A DNA stretch of 36,299 nt from Candidatus Faecalibacterium intestinavium (GTDB lineage: Bacteria; Bacillota; Clostridia; Oscillospirales; Ruminococcaceae), in contig JAHLFH010000108.1 of assembly GCA_018883885.1 (NCBI GenBank), forward strand, positions 1 through 36,299, given 5' to 3'. The translations under genes and the position numbers were made by a program. Numbering within the stretch: position 1 is the first letter of the stretch; every line of letters starts with the position of its first letter. This document shows, in pieces, positions 15,167 through 24,359 of the stretch. A model generated the notes under the pieces. The model worked only from the letters and a program-made list of their open reading frames with translations, had not been told where the DNA came from and did not search any database.

Positions 15167-17563
15167 TTACTTGATGGCGGGGGCGTTCCAGATATCCCGG
15201 GCATAATCCAGGACAGAGCGGTCGGCGCTGAAGATGCCGCTGTTGGCGATGTTCTTCAGGCTCATCCGGGCCCAGGTCTCACGGTCGGCATACAGGCGCT
15301 GCAGGTCGGCCTGCGCACGGCGGTAGTCCTTGAAGTCGGCCATGACCATATAGGGGTCGCTGGAGCGCAGGTTGGAGGTGACCTCGTGGAAGTCCTCTCC
15401 GTTCCAGCCCCGCTCCAGGAAGTTCAGCACCGAGTTGGCCACGTCGTCGCCCATGATGAAGGCGTTGGGGTGGTAGCCCATGCCCTTGAGGCTGTTGACC
15501 TCGGGGGTCAGCATACCGAAGATGATCTCGTTCTCCCGGCCGGCGGCGTCGGCGATCTCGACGTTTGCGCCGTCCAGAGTGCCCAGGGTGATGGCGCCGT
15601 TGAGCATGAACTTCATGTTGCCGGTGCCCGAAGCCTCGGTGCCGGCCAGAGAAATCTGCTCAGAGACCTCGGAGGCGGGCATCAGATGCTCGCTGAGGGA
15701 GACGCAGTACTCCTCCAGGTAGACGATCCGCAGCTTGTCGCGGACGGCGGGGTCGTTGTTGATGAGGTTGCCCAGCTTGCAGATCATCCGGATCATCTGC
15801 TTTGCCATATAGTAGCCGGGGGCTGCCTTGGCGCCGAAGATATAGGTCTTGGGGATGAAGTCCGCGTTGGGGTTCTCTTTCAGGTAGAGGTACTGGGCGG
15901 CGATGTTCAGCGCGTTCAGGTGCTGGCGCTTGTACTCGTGCATCCGCTTGACCTGGCAGTCGAAGATGGAGTTCGGGTCGATGACCTGGCCGGTGCTCTT
16001 GGACAGGTAATTGGCAAAGTCGGTCTTGTTGGCCAGCTTGATCTCGTTCAGCTGGGCCAGGACCTTCTTGTCGGCGGCAAACTGGTTCAGCTTGGACAGC
16101 CCGGCGGCGTCGTGCTTGTAGTCGGTGCCGATGGTCTCGTCCAGCAGCTTGCACAGACGGGGGTTGGAGGCCAGCAGCCAGCGGCGGTATGCGATGCCGT
16201 TGGTCACGTTCTTGAAGGCCTGGGGCTTATACAGATAATAGTCGTGGAAGACGCTCTGCTTGATGATCTCGCTGTGCAGCTTGGACACGCCGTTGATGTT
16301 GTTGGCGGTGTAGGCGCAGATGTTCGCCATCCGGACCTGGTTGTCGCCGATCAGGGCCATATAGTCGATCTTGCCCTTGTCGCCGGGGAAAGCCTTCTCC
16401 AGGTCGGCGCGGCAGCGGCGGTTCATCTCCACCACGATCTGATAGATGCGGGGCAGGGTCATCCGGAAGATGTCCTCGTTCCACTTCTCCAGAGCCTCGG
16501 CCATGACGGTGTGGTTGGTGTAGGAGAAGACGCGCTGGCAGATGTCGAAGCTCTTCTCCCAGCCGAAGCCGCACTCATCCAGCAGGATGCGCATCATCTC
16601 GGGGATGGCGAGGGTGGGGTGGGTGTCGTTCAGCTGGATGGCGACCTTGTCGGGCAGGTTCTCGAGGGTGGCGTAGGTGGCCAGATGGTTCTGGACGATG
16701 TCGCCGATGGAAGCGGCCGACAGGAAATACTGCTGGCGCAGCCGGAGGATCTTGCCCTCGACGTGGTTGTCGTTGGGGTAGAGGACCTTGGAAATCAGCT
16801 CGGCGGAGGCGTTCTTGCTCATCGCGGTGCTGTAATTGCCCAGAGAGAAGCTGGACATATCGAAATCAGGCGCCTTGGCCTGCCACAGGCGCAGCTTTGC
16901 CACGCCCTGCCCGTCGTAGCCCTGGACGTACATATCCGAGGGAACCGCCATGACGCTGTTGTAGTTCAGGTGCTGGATATAGTGGAAGCCGTGGTCCCAG
17001 TTTTCCCGGATCTCGCCGTCAAAACGGACCTCGACGGCCTGGTCGGGGTGGCTCTTGAGCCAGACCTGGCCGCCGGGCAGCCAGTTGTCGGCCCGCTCCT
17101 GCTGCCAGCCGTCGACGATCTTCTGCTTGAAGATGCCGTACTCGTACAGGATGGAGTAGCCGGTACCGCAAATACCGGTGGTAGCCATGCCGTCCAGATA
17201 GCAGGCGGCCAGACGGCCCAGACCGCCGTTGCCCAGGCCTGCGTCGGGTTCTTCCTCATAGATGCTCTCGATGTTGATGTCGGCATCGGCCAGCGCGGCC
17301 TCGGCGGCCTCGTTCAGGCCCAGGTTGAACAGGCTGGTCTTGAGGCTGCGGCCCATCAGGAACTCCATGCACAGGTAGTACACCTGCTTGGAGCCCGAGC
17401 CGATGACCTTGGACTGGAACTTTTTGTGATTTTCACTCATGAACTGGCGGCAAATCAGAGCCAGAGCACGATAAATCTGCTGGTGAGAGGCGACGCTCAG
17501 GTCGACGCCGTACTCACTGGTCAGCTTGTCTTGCAGAATTTTCGCAAATTCTTTCGTAGTCAT
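15167..17563 (-). CDS. glgP: Glycogen/maltodextrin phosphorylase
   Basis: 798 residues from ATG at 17563 (MTTKEFAKILQDKLTSEYGV; AGGAG eight bases upstream), the usual length for GT35 phosphorylases. It releases glucose-1-phosphate from the ends of glycogen or maltodextrins. Landmarks: EEEPDAGLGNGGLGRLAACY near the N-terminal third, KVAIQLNDTHPTLAIPEMMR, VKRMHEYKRQ, and EASGTGNMKFMLNG with the PLP-binding Lys651. A strong promoter and a leader with a conserved-looking stem-loop precede it. With the downstream GH13 enzyme it makes a compact alpha-glucan breakdown unit. glgP and malP cannot be told apart by sequence alone. Confidence 0.95.
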   Translation of the reverse strand: MTTKEFAKILQDKLTSEYGVDLSVASHQQIYRALALICRQFMSENHKKFQSKVIGSGSKQVYYLCMEFLMGRSLKTSLFNLGLNEAAEAALADADINIESIYEEEPDAGLGNGGLGRLAACYLDGMATTGICGTGYSILYEYGIFKQKIVDGWQQERADNWLPGGQVWLKSHPDQAVEVRFDGEIRENWDHGFHYIQHLNYNSVMAVPSDMYVQGYDGQGVAKLRLWQAKAPDFDMSSFSLGNYSTAMSKNASAELISKVLYPNDNHVEGKILRLRQQYFLSAASIGDIVQNHLATYATLENLPDKVAIQLNDTHPTLAIPEMMRILLDECGFGWEKSFDICQRVFSYTNHTVMAEALEKWNEDIFRMTLPRIYQIVVEMNRRCRADLEKAFPGDKGKIDYMALIGDNQVRMANICAYTANNINGVSKLHSEIIKQSVFHDYYLYKPQAFKNVTNGIAYRRWLLASNPRLCKLLDETIGTDYKHDAAGLSKLNQFAADKKVLAQLNEIKLANKTDFANYLSKSTGQVIDPNSIFDCQVKRMHEYKRQHLNALNIAAQYLYLKENPNADFIPKTYIFGAKAAPGYYMAKQMIRMICKLGNLINNDPAVRDKLRIVYLEEYCVSLSEHLMPASEVSEQISLAGTEASGTGNMKFMLNGAITLGTLDGANVEIADAAGRENEIIFGMLTPEVNSLKGMGYHPNAFIMGDDVANSVLNFLERGWNGEDFHEVTSNLRSSDPYMVMADFKDYRRAQADLQRLYADRETWARMSLKNIANSGIFSADRSVLDYARDIWNAPAIK

Positions 17564-17606
17564 ACATGATCTCCTGTCTGCATACTTGTTCAATATCAGA
17601 AACGGC

Positions 17607-17634
17607 GGGTGAAAAGACTGTCTTAACTTCACCC
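17607..17634 (-). promoter_or_regulatory. Stem-loop in the glgP mRNA leader
   Basis: GGGTGAA (17607-17613) and TTCACCC (17628-17634) form a perfect 7-bp outer stem, with an inner AAGA/TCTT stem and a small bulge. It lies between the glgP promoter and its ribosome binding site. No U-run follows, so it is not a terminator; it could be an operator or an RNA stability element. Confidence 0.45.
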
Positions 17635-17666
17635 TTTTGCCCTATCATGGGAAATACAGCTTTTTT

Positions 17667-17695
17667 ATTATAATCGGTTGCACCGTTGATTGCAA
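17667..17695 (-). promoter_or_regulatory. Housekeeping promoter for glgP
   Basis: On the minus strand TTGCAA (17695-17690) and TATAAT (17672-17667) have a 17-base spacer, about 105 bases before the glgP start. Confidence 0.85.
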
Positions 17696-17800
17696 GAAAA
17701 AGAGGCTATTTTTTCCGTTACTGCTATTTTTTATGGAGAAACTTTGTGCTGAAAGTGCAAGAATTTGAAAATACCACTTTCTCTCGCAGCATATTTATAT

Positions 17801-17806
17801 TATAAT
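17801..17806 (+). promoter_or_regulatory. Promoter -10 element for the RNA upstream of zapA
   Basis: A perfect TATAAT at 17801-17806 lies in an AT-rich stretch that stands out from its surroundings and sits just before the start of the structured RNA. The matching -35 region (around 17778-17783) is poor. Confidence 0.55.
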
Positions 17807-17957
17807 AGTCTGAGCGGGAACCGCCGCAGCGGGGGGGCGCCGGGCGGCGCCGACGGGGTAACTTGCTTACAAATGGGCCTACAAACTCCCCGGCAAACCC
17901 CGCAGGGGGCCGCGGGCGCGGTCATTTGGGGGGGATCTGCGGCGGTCCCTGAGATTG
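17807..17957 (+). ncRNA. ssrS: Structured RNA upstream of zapA, candidate 6S RNA
   Basis: The region is GC-rich, has no credible protein frame, and has a -10 box at its 5' end. Its two ends pair: GGG-A-ACCGCCGCAG (17816-17829) with CTGCGGCGGTCCC (17937-17949), thirteen pairs with one bulged A, extended by AGTCT (17807-17811) with AGATT (17952-17956). Inside are further stems, including GGCGCC/GGCGCC near 17836-17851 and CGGGG/CCCCG flanking an AU-richer loop near 17857-17893. A roughly 150-base RNA closed by a long end-to-end stem is the architecture of 6S RNA, and ssrS lies beside zapA in enterobacteria. The 3' arm CTGCGGCGG also resembles the E. coli 6S 3' arm. No covariance check could be run, so the identity is an inference; the structure itself is visible. 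Confidence 0.55.
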
Positions 17958-17988
17958 CCGCCCTCTGGGCGGAGAAAGCGAGGCGGCT

Positions 17989-18354
17989 ATGGTAAACAAG
18001 GTGAAAGTGATGATCGCGGGGGCGCAGTATGCCTTTGCGACCACCGATTCGGAACAGTACATCCTGTCTCTGGCGGACAAGCTGGACCGGGACATCGGCA
18101 AGCTGATGAAGGAAAACCCCAGCCTGTCGTCCACCAAGGCGGCGGTGTTCTGCGCGATGGACTATCTGGACGAATACCGCAAGAGCACCGGCAGCGCGGA
18201 AAATATGCGCAGCCAGATTCAGGACTATATCGCCGATGCGGCGCGGGCCAAGACGGCGGAGGACAAGGTCCGGGCGGAGAATGAGAGCCTGCGCCGGGAG
18301 GCGGCTGCCCTTCGGGAGCAGCTGGCCAGAATGCGGAAGGGCGAAAAAGGCTGA
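17989..18354 (+). CDS. zapA: Cell division protein ZapA
   Basis: 121 residues, starting MVNKVKVMIAGAQYAFATTD. The N-terminal half is the ZapA beta-alpha domain (SEQYILSLADKLDRDIGKLM), and the C-terminal half is a charged coiled coil (RAENESLRREAAALREQLAR). It binds and cross-links FtsZ filaments to stabilise the Z-ring at midcell. The ribosome binding site is weak (GAGG about six bases upstream). It follows the candidate 6S RNA and precedes the U32 gene, a neighbourhood I recall from other Clostridia. Confidence 0.92.
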   Translation: MVNKVKVMIAGAQYAFATTDSEQYILSLADKLDRDIGKLMKENPSLSSTKAAVFCAMDYLDEYRKSTGSAENMRSQIQDYIADAARAKTAEDKVRAENESLRREAAALREQLARMRKGEKG

Positions 18355-18379
18355 GGGGGCCGGCGCTTCCTACCATTAT

Positions 18380-18391
18380 TATAATTATAAT
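18380..18391 (+). promoter_or_regulatory. Two adjacent TATAAT boxes upstream of the U32 gene
   Basis: TATAAT occurs at 18380-18385 and again directly at 18386-18391, in a short AT-rich island just after zapA. No good -35 box is found for either. The remaining leader to 18495 contains a GGCCCGCTCAAGGGCC-like small hairpin. Confidence 0.4.
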
Positions 18392-18495
18392 TCTATCGGG
18401 CGGAGCGGTCCCCGCGCCCAAAAGCCGCCATCGGAGAGGATGGCCCGCTCAAGGGCCGGTTAATCGCCGGAAGAACAAACGACAAAAGGAGAGCT

Positions 18496-20565
18496 ATGGC
18501 ACAGATCGAGATTCTTGCCCCGGTGGGCAGCGAGGAAATGCTGCGTGCAGCCGTGTTCAGCGGCGCGGATGCAGTATATTTGGGGTTTTCGGGCTTCAAC
18601 GCCCGGATAGGGGCCGGCAATTTTGACGCGGCCAGCCTCTGCGAGGCGGTGCGCTTCTGCCACGGGCGGGGCGTGCGGGTCCATGTGGCAATGAATACCA
18701 CGGTCTACGCCAGCGAACTGGACCGCCTCGCGGACGCGGTGCGGGCTGTGGCGGCCAGCGGCGCGGACGCGGTCATCTGTCAGGATCTGGCCACGGCCCG
18801 GCTGATCGGTCAGATCGCCCCCGATCTGCCCCGCCATGCCTCCACCCAGATGAGCGTCCACACCCTCGAAGGGGCGCTGGAGATGGCGGAGCAGGGCTTC
18901 AAGCGGGTCATCCTGGCCCGGGAGCTGAGCCTGGAGGAGATCGGCCGCATCACAAAGAACTGCGGAATCGAGACGGAGTGCTTTGTTCATGGCGCGCTCT
19001 GCATGAGCATGAGCGGGCAGTGCTATATGTCGGCCTTCCTCGGGGGACGAAGCGGCAACCGCGGCTCCTGCGCCGGGCCCTGCCGCCTGCCCTTCGACGC
19101 AAATCCCCTGCCGGAGGGCCGCCCCGGTCAGGCGCATCATCTCTCCCTCAAGGACAATTCGGTCATCGACCAGCTGGACAGGCTTCAGGCGCTGGGGGTG
19201 GCCTCGGCCAAGATCGAGGGACGGCTGCGCAGTCCCGAATATGTGGCGGCGGCGGTCAGCGCCTGTCTGGCCGGGCGGGAGGACCGGGCCTACGACCGGG
19301 AACTGCTGAAAAATGCCTTCAGCCGGTCGGGCTTTACCTCCGGGTATCTGGACGGCAAGATCGACGGAACCATGTTCGGCACCCGCAGCGAGGCGGACGC
19401 GGAGCTGACCCGAAAGACCCTGCCCGCTCTGCGGGAGCTGTATCGGCGGGAGCGCTCCCGGGTCCCGGTGAATATGAAACTGGAAATCGAAGAAGGCGGC
19501 GAAAAGCTGACCGTCGCCGACGCCGACGGGAACAAGGCCTTTGCCTACGGCGAGGCCGAACCCGCCCCCGCCCGCACCGACCCCACCGAAAGCCTCCGCC
19601 GCAGCCTGTCCAAGACCGGCGGCACCCCCTTTGAAGCCGGGAAGATCGCCGTCGAGATGGAGGGCGGCCCCTGGTATCTGCCCGGCAGCGCCGTCAACGA
19701 GCTGCGCCGTCAGGCGCTGGATAGCCTGCTCCGGAAGCGGGAGACGGTCCGACCCTGGCGAATTGAACCGCAGCCCCCGCTGTCCTGGCCCCGCAGGGAG
19801 GTCCCGGCCCGGAAAGGACTGCGGGCCCGGTTCGAGCGGTGGGATCAGGTCCCGGCGGACGCCCTCGACGGGGTGGAGCGCCTGATCCTGCCCATCAGTC
19901 AGGCGGAAAACGTTCCGGCGGAATGGCGGGAAAAGACGATTCTGGAGCTTCCGCGGGCCATGTTCGGCGCCCTCGAGGCGGACACCATCCGCCGGGTCGA
20001 GGCCACCCGGGACGGTGGCTTCGCGGGGTATGAGGCCAACAACATCGCCCACCTGCGAATCTGCCGGGGGCTGCCTCTCTCGGGCGGGCTTGGCCTCAAC
20101 CTGACCAACCCTCTGGCGGCCCAGTTTTATGCCGATCTGGGGCTGAACGCCCTGCTGCTGCTGCCCGAGGTCAAGGACAGCGAGATGGAGTCCATCGCGC
20201 CGGCGCACGAGGGCAGACCGGTCCCCACCGGGGCGCTGATTTACGGCCATATGCCCCTGATGCTGACCCGGGCCTGCCCGCTGCAAAACGTCCGCGACTG
20301 CGCCCACTGCGGAAAAGAGGGGGTGCTGACCGACCGCAAGGCCCGGAAGTTCCCGGTGCGGTGCGGGCTGGGGGTCCGGACCATCTATAACCCGGTGCCG
20401 CTCTATATGGGGGACAAGCCCGGGGCCCTCGCGGTGGATTACGGCGTGGCGTATTTCACCCTCGAGAGCCGGGAAGAAGCCGCCCGGGTGCTGGAGCTTA
20501 TACGCCGGGGCGCACCCTGGCCGGAAGAATTCACCCGCGGGCTCTATTTTAAAGGAACAAATTGA
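18496..20565 (+). CDS. U32 family peptidase-like protein, probable RNA hydroxylation factor
   Basis: 689 residues, starting MAQIEILAPVGSEEMLRAAV. The N-terminal U32 barrel shows GADAVYLGFSGFNAR and the conserved cysteine segment CFVHGALCMSMSGQCYMS followed by GGRSGNRGSCAGPCR, which probably binds an iron-sulfur cluster. A long C-terminal region (about 380-689) matches the DUF3656 architecture. U32 proteins were first called collagenases, but relatives RlhA and TrhP of E. coli are needed for hydroxylation of 23S rRNA or tRNA; the DUF3656 layout is nearest to RlhA. AAAGGAG precedes the ATG at 18496. It is followed closely by dut and maf. RNA modification is the likely role; the target is not known. 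Confidence 0.88.
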   Translation: MAQIEILAPVGSEEMLRAAVFSGADAVYLGFSGFNARIGAGNFDAASLCEAVRFCHGRGVRVHVAMNTTVYASELDRLADAVRAVAASGADAVICQDLATARLIGQIAPDLPRHASTQMSVHTLEGALEMAEQGFKRVILARELSLEEIGRITKNCGIETECFVHGALCMSMSGQCYMSAFLGGRSGNRGSCAGPCRLPFDANPLPEGRPGQAHHLSLKDNSVIDQLDRLQALGVASAKIEGRLRSPEYVAAAVSACLAGREDRAYDRELLKNAFSRSGFTSGYLDGKIDGTMFGTRSEADAELTRKTLPALRELYRRERSRVPVNMKLEIEEGGEKLTVADADGNKAFAYGEAEPAPARTDPTESLRRSLSKTGGTPFEAGKIAVEMEGGPWYLPGSAVNELRRQALDSLLRKRETVRPWRIEPQPPLSWPRREVPARKGLRARFERWDQVPADALDGVERLILPISQAENVPAEWREKTILELPRAMFGALEADTIRRVEATRDGGFAGYEANNIAHLRICRGLPLSGGLGLNLTNPLAAQFYADLGLNALLLLPEVKDSEMESIAPAHEGRPVPTGALIYGHMPLMLTRACPLQNVRDCAHCGKEGVLTDRKARKFPVRCGLGVRTIYNPVPLYMGDKPGALAVDYGVAYFTLESREEAARVLELIRRGAPWPEEFTRGLYFKGTN

Positions 20566-20585
20566 CGCAGAAAACGAGGTATAGG

Positions 20586-21032
20586 ATGCAGACGGTTACT
20601 GTAAAATATAAAGTGTTGGACTCCCGCGCCCGGGTGCCCGCCTACGCCACCGACGGGGCGGCTGCGGCCGATCTCTGCGCGGTGCTGGATGCGCCTCTCA
20701 CGCTGGCCCCGATGGAGCGGGCGCTGGTTCCCACCGGGTTTGCCATCGAGCTGCCCGGGCCCGAGACGGTGGCGCTGGTCTACGCCCGCAGCGGGCTTTC
20801 CATCAAGCACGGCCTGTGCATGGCCAATGGGGTCGGGGTCATTGACAGCGACTACCGGGGAGAACTCAAGGTCCCGATGATCAATCTGGGGACCGAACCC
20901 TGCACCATCCAGCCCGGGGAGCGGATCGCCCAGCTGTGCATCGCGCCGGTTTATACGGCGGCCTTCGTTCCGGCGCAGGAGCTGGGGGAGACGGAGCGGG
21001 GCCAGGGCGGTTTCGGCTCCACCGGAAGATAA
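20586..21032 (+). CDS. dut: dUTP diphosphatase
   Basis: 148 residues from ATG at 20586 (MQTVTVKYKVLDSRARVPAY). It hydrolyses dUTP to dUMP and pyrophosphate, keeping uracil out of DNA and supplying thymidylate synthesis. The five trimeric dUTPase motifs are present: AAAADLCA, YARSGLSIKHGL, NGVGVIDSDYRGEL, ERIAQLCI and the C-terminal ERGQGGFGSTG arm. A TTG at 20562 overlapping the previous stop would extend it by eight residues, but the GAGG near 20576 and the conserved start favour the ATG. It is 22 bases from maf, another nucleotide-pool enzyme. Confidence 0.95.
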   Translation: MQTVTVKYKVLDSRARVPAYATDGAAAADLCAVLDAPLTLAPMERALVPTGFAIELPGPETVALVYARSGLSIKHGLCMANGVGVIDSDYRGELKVPMINLGTEPCTIQPGERIAQLCIAPVYTAAFVPAQELGETERGQGGFGSTGR

Positions 21033-21054
21033 GGGCGGCCCGGGAGGAACAAGG

Positions 21055-21630
21055 ATGGAACTGATTTTGGCGTCTTCCAGCCCCCGCCGCCGCCAGCTGC
21101 TGGAGCTGTATACCCGGGACTTCTCAGTCTGCGCAAGCGAATTCGACGAAACAACCGTCCGGGCCGACACCCCCGTCCATCTGGTGGAGGCGCTGGCCCG
21201 GGGCAAATGTCTGGCTGTGGCGAAGGCCCGCCCCGGCTGCCTTGTGGTGGGCAGCGACACGGTGGTGGAGCTGGACGGCGAGGTCCTGGGCAAACCCCGG
21301 GACGCCGCGGACGCAAAGCGGATGCTCCGCGCCCTGTCGGGCCGGACCCATCTGGTCCACACCGGGGTCTGCGTTTCGGACGGCGAACGGACCGAAAGCT
21401 TCGTGGACAGCTGCCGGGTGTGCTTTTTTCCGCTGGATGAGGAGGAGATCGAGCGGTATGCCGCAACCGCAGAACCCTACGACAAGGCCGGGGCCTATGG
21501 AATCCAGGGCCGGGCGGCCCTCTGGCTGGACCGCCTCGAGGGGGACTATTACACCGTCATGGGCCTGCCGGTCAGCCGGACGGCCCGTTTGATCGAGGCG
21601 TTCCGGGCGGAAAAGCGCGGCAAAAGATGA
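21055..21630 (+). CDS. maf: Maf family nucleoside triphosphate pyrophosphatase
   Basis: 191 residues, starting MELILASSSPRRRQLLELYT, with GGAGG just upstream. Conserved Maf features: SSSPRR phosphate-binding loop, FDETTV, VVGSDTVV, LGKPRDAADAKRML, and YDKAGAYGIQG. Maf proteins hydrolyse non-canonical or pyrimidine NTPs (dTTP, UTP and modified forms) and have been linked to cell-division arrest. It lies between dut and mreB, and maf next to mreBCD is a common arrangement. A strong mreB promoter follows the stop. Confidence 0.93.
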   Translation: MELILASSSPRRRQLLELYTRDFSVCASEFDETTVRADTPVHLVEALARGKCLAVAKARPGCLVVGSDTVVELDGEVLGKPRDAADAKRMLRALSGRTHLVHTGVCVSDGERTESFVDSCRVCFFPLDEEEIERYAATAEPYDKAGAYGIQGRAALWLDRLEGDYYTVMGLPVSRTARLIEAFRAEKRGKR

Positions 21631-21657
21631 AAAAAATCGAAAAACTTGCAGAAAAGC

Positions 21658-21686
21658 TTGTGAAATCAAATTTTGGAGACTATAAT
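21658..21686 (+). promoter_or_regulatory. Housekeeping promoter for mreB
   Basis: TTGTGA at 21658-21663 and TATAAT at 21681-21686, with a 17-base spacer, 99 bases before the mreB ATG. Confidence 0.85.
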
Positions 21687-21784
21687 AGGGACGTGTCATT
21701 CTATGGCGGCAGGGTGGTTCCGCGGCCATTTTGCGATTTGACTGGTTTGGAGTTTCAGGACAAGATAAAAGGAGCAGCTGGGTT

Positions 21785-22810
<1,026 letters not shown>

Positions 22811-22874
22811 GCCGGCGTCCGTACATCCTGCGCAGCCGGCAGGCTGTGCTTTGTATGCCGCAGAAATTGAGAGG

Positions 22875-22909
22875 AAAGTGCGGATGGCGGCGGCTGTCCG
22901 CGCTTTTTT
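22875..22909 (+). terminator. Intrinsic terminator between mreB and mreC
   Basis: AAAGTGCGGA (22875-22884) pairs with TCCGCGCTTT (22897-22906), ten pairs with one G-U, and runs into TTTTTT (22904-22909). No promoter is seen between it and mreC, so it would lower mreCD expression relative to mreB. Confidence 0.75.
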
Positions 22910-22946
22910 GTAAACAGACGCAGGAACGACCGGAGGCTTGACCCCT

Positions 22947-23777
22947 GTGAAGGATTTTTTCGACACCTGGAAATTTAAGATTCTGATCGCGGTCGCGGTT
23001 TTTCTGGTGGGCCTGATGGCCTACGCCGGGGCCAACGGGCGTTTGACCGCCGCCCCGCAGGAGCTTTTGAGCGTAGCGGTCACCCCCTTCCAGAAGGCTG
23101 CGGCCTTTGTCAGCGGCGGGGTGTCCTCTCTCTGGGACAAATACACCAACATCGACGAAGTCATGGAGGAAAACGAGGAGCTTCGGGCCGAAAACGCCCA
23201 GCTCCGGGCCCAGATGGTGGAATACGACCGGCTCAAGGCCGAAAATGAGGCCTACAAAAAGCTGGAACAGATCCAGGAGGAAAACCCGCAGAATACCTAC
23301 GTCTCCGCCTTTGTCATCGGGCGGGACAGCCTCGACTCCTTCGGCGGCTTTACGCTGGACAAGGGGACGGCCCAGGGGGTCGAGCGGGGGGACACGGTGG
23401 TCAGCGACGACGGTTATCTGCTGGGGGTGGTGGTCGAGGCGGATCTGACCAGCTGCAAGGTGCTGACCATCCTTCATCCCAGCTTCAACGCCTCGGTGGT
23501 GGTCTCCCGCACCCGGGACAACGGAATCCTGACCGGGGACGCGCTCTATGCCTCGGAGGGGCTTTGCCTGTTCACCAATCTTGCGCGGAATTCCGCCGCG
23601 ACGGTGCGGGATCAGGTCATCACCACCGGCCTCGGGGGAGTGTATCCGCCCGACGTCCTGGTGGGGACGATCATCGAGCTTGAACCCGAATCCAGCGGCA
23701 AATCCACCAACGCTGTGGTAAAGCCGGGGGGAGATGTGCTGGGGGCAAAACACGCCTTCATCATCACCGAGTATTGA
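22947..23777 (+). CDS. mreC: Rod shape-determining protein MreC
   Basis: 276 residues from GTG at 22947 (VKDFFDTWKFKILIAVAVFL). An N-terminal transmembrane helix (about 11-30) is followed by a coiled coil (about 70-110: EENEELRAENAQLRAQMVEY) and two beta domains with the family phrase VVSDDGYLLGVV. It is the extracytoplasmic scaffold that links MreB with MreD and PBP2. Start choice: GGAGG at 22932-22936 sits ten bases before the GTG but only one base before an in-frame TTG at 22938, so GTG is preferred. Confidence 0.92.
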   Translation: MKDFFDTWKFKILIAVAVFLVGLMAYAGANGRLTAAPQELLSVAVTPFQKAAAFVSGGVSSLWDKYTNIDEVMEENEELRAENAQLRAQMVEYDRLKAENEAYKKLEQIQEENPQNTYVSAFVIGRDSLDSFGGFTLDKGTAQGVERGDTVVSDDGYLLGVVVEADLTSCKVLTILHPSFNASVVVSRTRDNGILTGDALYASEGLCLFTNLARNSAATVRDQVITTGLGGVYPPDVLVGTIIELEPESSGKSTNAVVKPGGDVLGAKHAFIITEY

Positions 23778-23795
23778 GCAAAGGAGAGCCAGAGG

Positions 23796-24329
23796 ATGGA
23801 ATCACGCCGGAAACGCAAGCGTGCCCAGGGGTTTAAATGGGGCTGTTACCTGCTTCTGCTTTTGGGCTGCGCAGTCCTCCAGACGACCCCCGGCCTGTTC
23901 CAGCTGGGGCAGGCAAAGCCGGTTTTTCTGCTGCCGCTGGGTCTGGCGGTGGCGGTCTTTGAGGACGAGTTTTCCGGGGCGCTTTTCGGGGCGGTCTGCG
24001 GCCTGATGTGGGATTATACCGCGGGGCGGACGGTGGGCCTGATGGCCCTGGCGCTGATGGCCCTGTGCTTCCTGATCTCGGTCATGGCACAGCTCTATCT
24101 CAAGATGACGGCCCTGAATTTCAGCCTGCTGAGCGGGGCGCTGACCCTGCTGATTCTCTCCTGCGACCATCTGTTTTTCTATGTAATGCCGGAATACGCC
24201 GGGGCAATGGAGCGGTATCTCCGCTTTGCGCCCCCTTCAGCGGCGATGTCCGGCCTTGGGTCGGCGCTGCTGTTCTGGGCGGTGGGCCGAATCCACCGCG
24301 AATTCAAAATTGACACCGGAGTGGTCTGA
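23796..24329 (+). CDS. mreD: Rod shape-determining protein MreD
   Basis: 177 residues, starting MESRRKRKRAQGFKWGCYLL. A positively charged N-terminus is followed by about five hydrophobic helices (near 15-32, 40-60, 62-85, 88-108 and 150-165), with the family-typical GALFGAVCGLMWDY segment. It is a polytopic membrane partner of MreC in the elongasome. It lies 18 bases after mreC and 30 before the PBP2 gene, so mreC-mreD-PBP2 read as one unit. Confidence 0.9.
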   Translation: MESRRKRKRAQGFKWGCYLLLLLGCAVLQTTPGLFQLGQAKPVFLLPLGLAVAVFEDEFSGALFGAVCGLMWDYTAGRTVGLMALALMALCFLISVMAQLYLKMTALNFSLLSGALTLLILSCDHLFFYVMPEYAGAMERYLRFAPPSAAMSGLGSALLFWAVGRIHREFKIDTGVV

Positions 24330-24359
24330 CCTCCGGACAGGGGAAAGGAGGCGTCAGCC

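Noticed and set aside
13187-17569. 1460-codon open frame on the plus strand opposite glgP and the GH13 gene
   Set aside because: Gly/Val-rich low-information translation running across two well-identified genes and the gap between them; an antisense shadow caused by codon bias.
17937-17957. CTGAGA motif suggesting a TPP riboswitch
   Set aside because: The other conserved TPP aptamer segments are absent and the downstream gene is zapA, not a thiamine gene.
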